Source of the DNA: Sphingobacteriaceae bacterium GW460-11-11-14-LB5 | Lineage (GTDB): Bacteria > Bacteroidota > Bacteroidia > Sphingobacteriales > Sphingobacteriaceae | Direction: 5' to 3' | DNA: 64,000 bases | Assembly (NCBI GenBank): GCA_002151545.1 | Contig: CP021237.1 | Location: 1,240,001-1,304,000, forward strand | In this document: one piece after another, positions 36,820-44,877 of the stretch | Numbering within the stretch: position 1 is the stretch's first letter | Layout: the number at the start of each line of letters is the position of its first letter | Notes under the pieces: model-generated | What the model was told of the DNA's origin: nothing | The model's input: the letters and a program-made list of their open reading frames with translations, nothing else | Databases searched by the model: none | Program-made: the position numbers and the translations under genes

Positions 36820-37962
36820 TTGAACATGCATATGAAAAAAAATATTATCGTAATCCTGGGATTATTATTTGCTTTTCCCACCATCAGTTTACCGCAGTCA
36901 GCAGATTTAAAAAAATGGCCTAAAGGTGTTTCACCAGAAGAAGTAGGTAGTAGAGTTGCGGTCAGGTTTGTAGCTACTCCGCATACCAATTTTAATAAAC
37001 CAACCCCACCCAGGGTAATTACTTACGCAGAAAGCTGTGCCTGGTACGGTGCACTAAAATTTGCCAAAGCATCGGCAAACAGTAGCCTGAAAAATGAGCT
37101 GATCAAAAGATTTGAACCCATGTTCGCTCAGGAAGCCAGTATGATTCCCCCGGTAACAAATGTAGATTATGCCGTTTTTGGAGCTGTGCCCCTTCAGCTC
37201 TTTATACAAACAGGTGATAAAAAATATCAGGAAATGGGGCAAGCTATTGCCGATAAACAATGGGCAGCACCAGATTCAGGTGTGAAGGTTAACCCGGACC
37301 AGCTGGCCGCTTTTAAAAGTGGCTATACATGGCATACACGGATGTGGATAGACGATATGTTTATGATAACCGCTTTACAGGCCCAGGCCTATAGGGTGAC
37401 CAAAGATGACAAATATATCAATAGGGCAGCAAAGGAAATGGTATTGTACCTGGATTCACTTCAGCGGCCAAACGGCCTGTTTTATCATGCACCAGATGTT
37501 CCTTTCTTTTGGGCAAGAGGCAATGGATGGATGGCAGCCGGCATGGCCGAAATATTAACCTCCCTGCCCGCTAACAACCCCGATCGATCACGGATTTTGA
37601 AAGGTTATCAAATAATGATGGCTTCTTTGTTAAAATACCAGGCACCTTCTGGTTTGTGGCGGCAATTGATAGATGAACCCCTATCCTGGGAGGAAAGTTC
37701 ATCAACAGGTATGTTTGCCTATGCCATGGTGGTAGGAGTGAAAAAAGGTTGGTTGGCTAAAGAAAAATATGCTCCGGCGGCAAGAAAAGCCTGGATAGGG
37801 CTGGTATCTTATCTCGATGAAAATGCCAATGTGAAAGAAGTATGTGAGGGTACTAATAAGAAAAACGATAAACAATATTACCTGGACAGAAAAAGGGTAA
37901 CCGGTGATCTGCATGGACAGGCACCCATTTTATGGACAGCTGCAGCATTAATAGAACCATAG
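36820..37962 (+). CDS. Unsaturated rhamnogalacturonyl/glucuronyl hydrolase, GH105
   Basis: 380 residues from ATG 36,820 with a signal peptide (MNMHMKKNIIVILGLLFAFPTISLPQS). The start might instead be the Met-Lys-Lys a few codons on. The alpha6/alpha6 barrel has the GH105 motif MWIDDMFM with catalytic D178 (equivalent to D143 of YteR), AQAYRVTKDDKYINRAAKEMVLYLDSLQRPNGLFYHAPD, FWARGNGWMAAGMAEIL and SSTGMFAYAMVVGV. It hydrolyses unsaturated uronyl residues from lyase products, classically rhamnogalacturonan but also other uronides. It is the last gene of the plus-strand PUL 1 run before the AraC gene on the opposite strand. Confidence 0.93.
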   Translation: MNMHMKKNIIVILGLLFAFPTISLPQSADLKKWPKGVSPEEVGSRVAVRFVATPHTNFNKPTPPRVITYAESCAWYGALKFAKASANSSLKNELIKRFEPMFAQEASMIPPVTNVDYAVFGAVPLQLFIQTGDKKYQEMGQAIADKQWAAPDSGVKVNPDQLAAFKSGYTWHTRMWIDDMFMITALQAQAYRVTKDDKYINRAAKEMVLYLDSLQRPNGLFYHAPDVPFFWARGNGWMAAGMAEILTSLPANNPDRSRILKGYQIMMASLLKYQAPSGLWRQLIDEPLSWEESSSTGMFAYAMVVGVKKGWLAKEKYAPAARKAWIGLVSYLDENANVKEVCEGTNKKNDKQYYLDRKRVTGDLHGQAPILWTAAALIEP

Positions 37963-38003
37963 TTTTTAATTTTAACCATTCAGTTATCGCCAGTGCAAAT
38001 TGG

Positions 38004-38882
38004 TCAATTTGTACCTTGTGAAATAAATTCTCGCTGATAGCTTAGTGGGCTTTTTCCTGTAGTAATTTTGAAATATTTATGGAAACTGGCCATGTTGTTA
38101 AATCCGCTTTCATAACACAATTGTTTGATATTGAGTTTGTTCTCTATCAATAGCCGGCAGGCATGGCCAACCTTTATTTCGGTTAAAAACCGTGAATATG
38201 TTTTGCCCGTTTTAGATTTAAAGTACCTGCAAAATGAATTTGGACTGATGACGGCTACACTTGCAATTTCTTCCAGATGTATTTTCCGCCTGAAATTTTC
38301 TAGCGTGAAATTGTATATCGCATTAATTTTTATATTGGAGGTTTCATCATAATCCTGCTTAAAACCGATGGAAGAAAGTTTAACAGTTTGATTGCAGTTG
38401 GCAATCAGGTTGAGCGCTTCCATTAATAATATGATGCGGGAAGCCCCGTCTGATTCCAGCATCCTTTCAAGCAGGCCGGCTACTTTTACCTTGATTTTAC
38501 CATTCACTTGCAAGCCCCTTCTGCTGTTTTCCAATAAAGACTTAATGGCCTTGTTTTCGGGCAGGTTCAGGAATTGATCTCCCCAAAAGTTTTCGCTAAA
38601 ATGTGCCACCCTAACATCAGCCTGTACGTTAGATTGATCTTTGAAATAACAATCATCAAATCTCCAGTAATGGGCAAGATGAGGGCCAACCAGTACAATA
38701 TCCCCTGATCTAAAGCTTTTGATATTGTCGCCAATAAATTGTGTACCTACGCCTTTTTTTAGATGGATGAGTTCAATCTCCGGATGATAATGCCATTTGT
38801 TGTTCATGTAAGGAACCAGGTCTCTCCTCACGCTAAAAGACTGCGTAGGTGTAGTTGAAACTTTTAGTAATTGCGGTTTCAT
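38004..38882 (-). CDS. AraC family transcriptional regulator with cupin sensor domain
   Basis: 292 residues. The N-terminal cupin-like domain (about 10-90, NKWHYHPEIELIHLKKGVGTQFIGDNIKSFRSGDIVLVGPHLAHYW) is of the sugar-binding type. The C-terminal AraC domain has two helix-turn-helix units (FRRKIHLEEIASVAVISPNSFCRYFKSKTGKTYSRFL and KQLCYESGFNNMASFHKYFKITTGKSPLSYQREF). Its location inside PUL 1, between GH105 and GH89, makes it the likely activator of that locus. It is divergent from a small ORF and the GH89 gene. Confidence 0.94.
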   Translation of the reverse strand: MKPQLLKVSTTPTQSFSVRRDLVPYMNNKWHYHPEIELIHLKKGVGTQFIGDNIKSFRSGDIVLVGPHLAHYWRFDDCYFKDQSNVQADVRVAHFSENFWGDQFLNLPENKAIKSLLENSRRGLQVNGKIKVKVAGLLERMLESDGASRIILLMEALNLIANCNQTVKLSSIGFKQDYDETSNIKINAIYNFTLENFRRKIHLEEIASVAVISPNSFCRYFKSKTGKTYSRFLTEIKVGHACRLLIENKLNIKQLCYESGFNNMASFHKYFKITTGKSPLSYQREFISQGTN

Positions 38883-39051
38883 ATCTGATTAGGTCTATAT
38901 TCGGTCTATTAATATACCACAGAATTAGATATCGTTTTGTGGTTATGCCAATATTGTTGAGTCATTGGGTAATATTTTCCTGTTAGAAGATCTTATTCTT
39001 TTCGTTGTAAGAATAAAGGACTCAATCTCATCAGGAAATCACATTTATCCA

Positions 39052-39231
39052 TTATGGCCCATTAAATAATTTTTCGGCCAGATAGGGGCTGAAATCCTTA
39101 ATTCTGCTCGTTTCCATATCCTGTCGCGGCCATACTTTTATGCCGCTAACCGTTCCCTTTTGTGCCCAAACCAATAGCGGGCAGGCTGCAGATAGTATGT
39201 AAAATAATAAACCAATTAGCTGCTTTTTCAT
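39052..39231 (-). CDS. 59-codon ORF with a signal peptide, unknown secreted peptide or gene remnant
   Basis: Read from the minus strand: an ATG at 39,231 gives MKKQLIGLLFYILSAACPLL then VWAQKGTVSGIKVW, with a clear signal peptide cleaved near WAQ. It continues for about 35 mature residues to LAEKLFNGP and a TAA stop at 39,052-39,054. It sits between the AraC gene and the paired palindromes at 39,310-39,341, divergent from GH89. It could be a small secreted peptide under the same operators, or the N-terminus of a larger enzyme lost by truncation. I do not recognise the mature part. Confidence 0.45.
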   Translation of the reverse strand: MKKQLIGLLFYILSAACPLLVWAQKGTVSGIKVWPRQDMETSRIKDFSPYLAEKLFNGP

Positions 39232-39309
39232 AATGGAATGATGTTAAAACACAAACATTTAGGGCAATGCTAATCAAAAAAAGAATAAATAAAATAAGGA
39301 AAAATAACA

Positions 39310-39319
39310 CAATCGATTG
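39310..39319. promoter_or_regulatory. Palindrome CAATCGATTG, copy 1 (probable LacI-type operator)
   Basis: Perfect 10-bp palindrome with central CG. The second copy starts 22 bp later, i.e. about two helical turns. It lies between the divergent 59-codon ORF and GH89. A truncated LacI-family gene is next to the far end of GH89. Confidence 0.5.
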
Positions 39320-39331
39320 CGGCATACGGAA

Positions 39332-39341
39332 CAATCGATTG
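39332..39341. promoter_or_regulatory. Palindrome CAATCGATTG, copy 2 (probable LacI-type operator)
   Basis: Second identical palindrome, extended to ACAATCGATTGT, 22 bp after copy 1 and 98 bp before the GH89 start codon. Confidence 0.5.
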
Positions 39342-39404
39342 TGCTATTTTTAGGGCCTTCCAGGCCATATTCCGCTTAGCTTTTTACTATTTATTTTATT
39401 TAGT

Positions 39405-39432
39405 TTCGGTCTTTTTGAAATTGAAAACCGAA
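39405..39432 (+). promoter_or_regulatory. Hairpin directly upstream of the GH89 start
   Basis: Arms TTCGGT(C)TTTT and AAAACCGAA around a short loop end 7 nt before the ATG at 39,440. It could sequester the start region in the mRNA or be part of an operator; the evidence is only the inverted repeat. Confidence 0.3.
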
Positions 39433-39439
39433 TAATTTT

Positions 39440-41587
39440 ATGCGAAAATTTACCTGTTTACTTTTATTTTTAGTCCCTTTAAATCTTTTGGCGCAGCCGT
39501 TTAAGTCGGTACAGGAGCTGATCAAGCGGCGTACACCATGGTTGACAAACCAAGTGGTTTTTAAACAGCTGCAAAGTGGTCAGAAAGATGTGTTTGAGTT
39601 GAAGAGTATCGGGAAGAAACTAATGATTAGTGCTTCCGGCGCCAATGCTGCCGCAGTTGGATTGAACTGGTATCTAAAATACTATTGTAATCGCTCCATG
39701 TCGCACATGGGTGATAACCTTTCGGCAGTATATCCAATTCCACAGGTACAGAAGAAAGTTCGCGTTGAAGCTCCTGCCAAATACCGTTATGCTTTAAACT
39801 ATTGTACGTATAACTATACCATGAGCTTTTACGACTGGAAAGATTGGGAGCATGAGCTGGACTGGATGGCTTTAAATGGCGTTAACCTGATGCTCACCGT
39901 AAATGGCATGGAAGCCGTATGGCAGAATACACTGAAGCAGATCGGCTATTCTGATCAGGAGATTAACGATTTTTTAGTTGGACCGGCTTATACCGCCTGG
40001 TGGCTGATGGGAAACATTCAGGGGTGGGGAGGCCCGATGCCTCAAAGTCAGATCGATGGTCGTAAAGCTTTACAGCAAAAAATGATGGCCAGGATGAAAG
40101 AACTGGGCATAGCGCCAGTATTACAAGGGTTTTATGGAATGGTTCCTGCATCTTTGAAAGATAAGGGTAAAGCGCAAATTATTGACCAAAAAACCTGGGG
40201 TGCATTTAAACGACCAGATATTTTAGTTCCTGATCGGGCTGACTTCACCAGAATAGCAGGTATATATTATGCTGAACTTCGGAAAGCATATGGAAAAGAC
40301 ATCCGCTTTTTTGCAGGTGATCCTTTTCATGAAGGTGGAATCACCGAGGGCATAGACTTGAAGGCAGCAGGCAAATCTATTCAAATGGAGATGCAAAAGA
40401 GTTTTCCCGGATCAATATGGGTTCTTCAAGGCTGGCAGGATAATCCCAAACAGCAAATGCTTGATGGCCTTGATAAGTCACATGTGCTGGTACAGGAGCT
40501 GTTTGGCGAATTCACCAACAACTGGGAGAAAAGGAAGGGTTACGACGCTACGCCATTTATTTGGAGTGTGGTAAACAATTTTGGCGAAAGACCAGGGCTG
40601 TACGGGAAACTGCAACGCTTTGCAGACGAAGTAGACAGGATCAGAAAAGGCCCGTACAAGGATGTTTTAAGCGGAGTAGGGATTATGCCGGAGGGGCTCA
40701 ATAATAATCCGCCGGTATACGACCTGATGTTGGAGCTGGGCTGGAGAAATGACCATGTGGAGGTTAAAGACTGGTTGAGCAGTTATACTAAATACCGCTA
40801 TGGAAACTCAAACCCTCATATTGATAAAGCCTGGCAGGGTTTTCTCGAAACCATTTATCAAAGCATTCCGGGTTATCAGGAAGGGGCTAGTGAATCGGTT
40901 TTTTGCATCCGTCCGGCACTTGATACGAAGGCTGTTTCTCATTGGGGCACCCGGGTGAGAACCTATGATCTTATAAAATTTAAAGAGGCGGCGCTGGAAT
41001 TCGCAAAAGCAGCACCAGAATTTAAAAATTCTGATACTTACCAGATTGATCTGATCAATATTTTAAGACAGGTATTGGCCAATGATGGTGAGCAGGTTTT
41101 TCAGGCGATGATTAAGGCTTACCAGGAGAAAAACACGGAGCAGTTTACCAAAGTATCCGCTCAGTTTCTTGACATGATCCGTTTAACCGACGATCTGTTA
41201 TCTGCACACCCTTATTACCGGTTGAATACTTACAAAACCCAGGCTTTAAGTTTGGGAAAAACAAAGGAAGAGAAAAAGCTGAACCTCCAAAACGCGATGA
41301 TGCTGATCACTTATTGGGGCGAAAACAACCCGGCAGAAGATAACCTGCATGATTATGCCTATAAGGAATGGGGAGGCTTAATGAAGGATTATTACCTGGT
41401 TAGGTGGAAGATGTATATCGAATATTTACAGCAAGAGCTCCAGGGCAAGAACATGCAAGCTCCCAAATTTTTTGATTGGGAGCGTGCATGGGTAACGCAA
41501 AATATGGAACTCAAAGCAGAGAGGAAGGTTAAGCCTCTATCTGAGGTAGTTGCTGAAGTTCTAAAATTGAAAACAGTTGCTCAATAA
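39440..41587 (+). CDS. Alpha-N-acetylglucosaminidase, GH89 (NAGLU family)
   Basis: 715 residues with signal peptide (about 1-18, ending LLAQP). It matches the NAGLU fold: an N-terminal GH-associated domain (SASGANAAAVGLNWYLKYYC), KYRYALNYCTYNYTMSFYDWKDWEHELDWMALNGVNLMLTVNGMEAVW, PAYTAWWLMGNIQGWGGPMPQSQI, candidate catalytic E298 in GDPFHEGG and E418 in MPEGLNNNPPVYDLMLELGWR, and FIWSVVNNFGERPGL. It cleaves terminal alpha-linked GlcNAc, as in heparan sulfate or mucin O-glycans. It is transcribed alone and its 3' end overlaps the truncated LacI gene by 59 bp in convergent orientation. Length is about normal. Confidence 0.94.
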   Translation: MRKFTCLLLFLVPLNLLAQPFKSVQELIKRRTPWLTNQVVFKQLQSGQKDVFELKSIGKKLMISASGANAAAVGLNWYLKYYCNRSMSHMGDNLSAVYPIPQVQKKVRVEAPAKYRYALNYCTYNYTMSFYDWKDWEHELDWMALNGVNLMLTVNGMEAVWQNTLKQIGYSDQEINDFLVGPAYTAWWLMGNIQGWGGPMPQSQIDGRKALQQKMMARMKELGIAPVLQGFYGMVPASLKDKGKAQIIDQKTWGAFKRPDILVPDRADFTRIAGIYYAELRKAYGKDIRFFAGDPFHEGGITEGIDLKAAGKSIQMEMQKSFPGSIWVLQGWQDNPKQQMLDGLDKSHVLVQELFGEFTNNWEKRKGYDATPFIWSVVNNFGERPGLYGKLQRFADEVDRIRKGPYKDVLSGVGIMPEGLNNNPPVYDLMLELGWRNDHVEVKDWLSSYTKYRYGNSNPHIDKAWQGFLETIYQSIPGYQEGASESVFCIRPALDTKAVSHWGTRVRTYDLIKFKEAALEFAKAAPEFKNSDTYQIDLINILRQVLANDGEQVFQAMIKAYQEKNTEQFTKVSAQFLDMIRLTDDLLSAHPYYRLNTYKTQALSLGKTKEEKKLNLQNAMMLITYWGENNPAEDNLHDYAYKEWGGLMKDYYLVRWKMYIEYLQQELQGKNMQAPKFFDWERAWVTQNMELKAERKVKPLSEVVAEVLKLKTVAQ

Positions 41588-42071
41588 CCTGATGAGGCTG
41601 ATCACTAATGATATTCCTGTTGTCTAAAATAACAACAGGAATATTGTACCTTTTTAACTGTTCAATCTGCTTTAAAGGTGTTCTGGGTTTGCTCAGGGCA
41701 ATCAGAATACCGTCAACCCTCACATTCATCATGTTTTCGAGGATTTGTCTTTCCTGCTCGGGTTTTTTAAATGACTGACCAAATATCACATTGTAATTTT
41801 TGTTATGGGAAAAGCGCTCAATTTTACTCAGGATAGAACAGTAAAAAGGTTCAGCAATATCCGGAAGCACAACACCTACGGTAAAGGTTTTTCCCTGTTT
41901 CAGGAATATGGCATTCTGATTAGGATGATAGTTTAACTCCTCGGCAATTTTATTGACCCTCATAGTAGTAACAAGTCCGATGCTTGGATGCCCTCTGAGG
42001 GCTCTGGATACTGTTGAAGGATTTATCTTTAGCCTTCTGGCTATATCTTTGATGGTAGGGATCTTTTCCAT
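41529..42071 (-). pseudogene. LacI-family transcriptional regulator, C-terminally truncated
   Basis: 180 residues instead of the usual 330-345. The DNA-binding helix-turn-helix (TIKDIARRLKINPSTVSRALRG) and hinge (IAEELNYHPNQNAIFLKQGKT) are intact. The first half of the periplasmic-binding-protein domain follows (FTVGVVLPDIAEPFYCSILSKIERFSHNKNYNVIFGQS...VDGILIALSKP...NIPVVILDN). After that LacI similarity stops and about 30 residues read out of the reverse complement of the GH89 3' end. The sugar-sensing second lobe is missing, so it may bind DNA constitutively or be dead. The start overlaps the upstream beta-helix gene by 31 bp. Confidence 0.85.
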
Positions 42072-43486
42072 TTTTTTAATAGGTTAGCGTAAAACTTTGA
42101 ACTGACGATTTTTAAGGTAGAATTGGCATCCTGACCGCTTGATTTTTTCCAGACCTGGAAATCTGTGATTGGACTACCATTGGTACTGTTCCAGATCCAT
42201 TGCGATTTTTCCATGCTAAAATAGCGGTTATGGTCAATGAGGTTATCACTTCCGCTTGAGGTATACTTATGCACAAGAACATCTGCAGGTCCTGCATAAA
42301 CACGGTTGTATTTGATCACATTACTATCGCAGTGTTCTGTCAGTCTGATTTCTCCTTCTATTTCTCCGAATGCACCTAACACGCGGTTGTTCTGAAATAG
42401 AGAATTGTTCATTATGCTGCAGTTTTTGGTGCCCGAGATGGTGTAATTTAAATAATCACCCAGATAAATACCGGCACGGTAACAGTTGTAAACCAGGTTG
42501 TTCCTTACGGTAGTGGTCCTTGTCGGATAGATATTGCTTTCGCTAACCAGGCCGATTCCTCTATCACTTTCGTAAACAATGTTCCTTTCAATCAGGGTAT
42601 TGGCGCCTCCGCAAACATAGATGGAGATGGCACCATATCGATCAGCTCCCCATGTTTCAGGGGTTTTAGTCATGCTGTTGTGGTGAAAAATATTGTCGCT
42701 GATGACCCCGTTTCGGGCATAATTGGTGGCTATAGCTCCCTTCGGATTGAGGCCGTCGCCACCGGCAACAATAACACCAATGTTCTCGGTATCATACACT
42801 TTATTATTCCTGAAAATGAAGCCATCTATATTTCCTGCGAGGGTTACATTTTCGCTGGTTCCGGTTTGCGTATCATGAACGGTGCAACCGGTAATCGACA
42901 GGTTTGAAATGGGGGTATCACTGCTCCCAATCACGAGTATGGCATGTCCACTTCTGCCCTGAGCAAGGGTAGTGGTATTTTTAATGTTGTAAATGTTGCA
43001 GTTTTTAACAGCAATATGCTGCCCGCTGCCGTAAATGGCAATGCCCTGGGGATCTGTATTAACCATAGCACTATGCAGGTTGCAAATGTCAAAACCATCA
43101 ATGCTTACCCAGCTCATGTTGCTAAGCGTAACTAACGCCTGCCATCCGGTAACTTCGATTTTGCTGCCATCAATCACAGGTTTTTCTTTCGGGTAATTTT
43201 GAAGGCTGATGGTTTTGCCTGGCTTGCCTGATTTGGGGAATTTTACCTGCTGATGGTAAGTTCCACCCCGCACCACTACCTGATCTCCTGGCTCAGCTTT
43301 ACGTAGTGCTGCATTAATGGTTTGAAATGGCGCGCTGATGCTTCCTACATTCGTATCCGAGCCGTTAACGGATACGTAATATTTGTGCGCGTTATTTTTA
43401 ATTTGAAATGTAGCCGCAAATGTTTTACCAGCACAGACCAGGGCCTGTGCTAGTAAAAATAGGTCTAAAAAACAGTAAAATTTCAT
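42041..43486 (-). CDS. Right-handed parallel beta-helix protein, pectate-lyase-like (PUL 2)
   Basis: 481 residues with a signal peptide (about 1-25, ending GKTFAAT). It begins with the DUF1565/Pel9A-like pattern KYYVSVNGSDTNVGSISAPFQTINAALRKAEPGDQVVVRGGTYHQQVKFPKSG, followed by many N-x-[IV]-x-x-N ladder repeats typical of a beta-helix. Members include PL9-type lyases and glycoside hydrolases. I cannot identify catalytic residues with certainty, so the enzyme activity stays open. It is exported and probably acts on the PUL 2 glycan. The stop lies 31 bp inside the LacI-like gene downstream, and the C-terminus (LLKKWKRSLPSKI) looks non-native, so the end may also have been altered by the rearrangement. 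Confidence 0.78.
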   Translation of the reverse strand: MKFYCFLDLFLLAQALVCAGKTFAATFQIKNNAHKYYVSVNGSDTNVGSISAPFQTINAALRKAEPGDQVVVRGGTYHQQVKFPKSGKPGKTISLQNYPKEKPVIDGSKIEVTGWQALVTLSNMSWVSIDGFDICNLHSAMVNTDPQGIAIYGSGQHIAVKNCNIYNIKNTTTLAQGRSGHAILVIGSSDTPISNLSITGCTVHDTQTGTSENVTLAGNIDGFIFRNNKVYDTENIGVIVAGGDGLNPKGAIATNYARNGVISDNIFHHNSMTKTPETWGADRYGAISIYVCGGANTLIERNIVYESDRGIGLVSESNIYPTRTTTVRNNLVYNCYRAGIYLGDYLNYTISGTKNCSIMNNSLFQNNRVLGAFGEIEGEIRLTEHCDSNVIKYNRVYAGPADVLVHKYTSSGSDNLIDHNRYFSMEKSQWIWNSTNGSPITDFQVWKKSSGQDANSTLKIVSSKFYANLLKKWKRSLPSKI

Positions 43487-43514
43487 GTATTATTGAAATT
43501 AGGACTTGATTAAA

Positions 43515-44864
43515 TTATTCTGAAACGATCTTTCTGATCCTGTTGTTGTTTTTGTCGATTACATAGACCGTCCCGTTTTTGTCTACAGCAACTCCGCCAG
43601 GTGCACTGAAGGAAGCCTGTTGTCCAAATCCGTCTGTGGAGCCTGCCACGTTGCTTCCTGCAAATGTGCTCACCTGGTAGGTATTTGCCTGGATTAAGCG
43701 GATACTTTGATCAGGATTGCTGGTGCTTCCACCACCGGTTCCGTTACCTGCCACATAAATATTATCGTTGCTATCTATGGCAATGCCCCATGGGTAAGCA
43801 AATTGCGCCGATTTGCCATCGCCGTTTAAATAACCTACTTTGTCTTGCTGCCCCGCAACAATGCTTCCCTGCCAGCTACCGGCATTAAATTTTCTAATCA
43901 CCTGATCGCCATGCGCAGATACGAATAAATTACCTGCATGGTCAAATTTAATTCCGGCAGGATAATTAAGGCCCGAAATGGTTTCCTTGGTGCTACCCTG
44001 GGCATCGATCTGATAAACGCTTCCCGGGCTCGAACAGCTCGCATAGTAGACTTTGCCACTGCTTTTGTCAAAAGCAACGCTCCATGGTGCCTGACTGCCA
44101 AAACCCCATGTCTTGGCCTGTCCATCAGGGGTGATCATTCTGATGTCCCAGTTGCCAGGGTCTACACAATATAGGTTGCCACTGCCATCAATCGCAAGGT
44201 CATAAGGCAAAGAAAAATTTGCAGCAGTGCCTTTACCATCTGCATAACCAGCAACTGCAGGATTACCTGCCAGGGTACTCACGTTTCCTTCGGGATCGAT
44301 TTTACGGATACAATGGTTACCTGGATCTGCTACATAGATATTGAGTTGATCGTCTACCACAATGCCGGAACTTCTGTACCAATTTTGCCCTGAAAAGTTG
44401 AAAGAGGCATCTGTTCCTTTGCCATTGGCAAATCCTGCGTTACCAGAACCTGCAAGGGTTGTAACTGTTCGTGTATATTCATAATTAAAAATGGCCACAC
44501 TTGAAGTTTCTTTATTTTCTATCTTCACTTTTATCGGACCTGATTTCGATTTTTTCGGCACCACTACCATGATCTGCGTCGCGCTGGCCCCAATTACTTT
44601 AAGCGACAGGTCATTTAAAGTCACAGCGATTTTGGAGAGATCAGAAGTGAAGTTAGTTCCGGTAATGAGTACCTCTGTGCCACCGCCACCTTTTTTGGGA
44701 ATAAAATCTGAAATAGCGATTGGAGAAGACGGATTATAACCGTCGGTTTTATCTTTTTTGCAGCCTGCAATAAGGAGCAGGAAGCAGATCGTATAGCTTA
44801 ACAAGCGCGAACGCTCTGCCGTTATATTGATGAATCTTTTCATGTAATTCTGATTTAAATACAT
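43515..44864 (-). CDS. IPT/TIG plus NHL-repeat lipoprotein (PUL 2 surface protein)
   Basis: 449 residues. The signal peptide has a lipobox (LLLIAGC-KKDK), though the N-terminal 20 residues before it are long; the ATG nearer MKRFINITAERS may be the true start. An IPT/TIG domain (about 45-130, ISDFIPKKGGGGTEVLITGTNFTSDLSKIAVTLND) is followed by about five NHL beta-propeller blades (VTTLAGSGNAGFANGKGTDASFNFSG, IYVADPGNHCIRKIDPEGNVSTLAGNP, GVAVDKNGTVYVIDKNNNRIRKIVSE). This architecture is common downstream of SusD in Bacteroidota and probably serves glycan binding at the surface. It lies 13 bp after SusD. Confidence 0.88.
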   Translation of the reverse strand: MYLNQNYMKRFINITAERSRLLSYTICFLLLIAGCKKDKTDGYNPSSPIAISDFIPKKGGGGTEVLITGTNFTSDLSKIAVTLNDLSLKVIGASATQIMVVVPKKSKSGPIKVKIENKETSSVAIFNYEYTRTVTTLAGSGNAGFANGKGTDASFNFSGQNWYRSSGIVVDDQLNIYVADPGNHCIRKIDPEGNVSTLAGNPAVAGYADGKGTAANFSLPYDLAIDGSGNLYCVDPGNWDIRMITPDGQAKTWGFGSQAPWSVAFDKSSGKVYYASCSSPGSVYQIDAQGSTKETISGLNYPAGIKFDHAGNLFVSAHGDQVIRKFNAGSWQGSIVAGQQDKVGYLNGDGKSAQFAYPWGIAIDSNDNIYVAGNGTGGGSTSNPDQSIRLIQANTYQVSTFAGSNVAGSTDGFGQQASFSAPGGVAVDKNGTVYVIDKNNNRIRKIVSE

Positions 44865-44877
44865 TATGATGCTTTAA

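Noticed and set aside
39146..39334. 62-codon minus-strand hydrophobic frame
   Set aside because: A different frame over the same place contains the ORF with a proper signal peptide and start; this one spans the paired palindromes.
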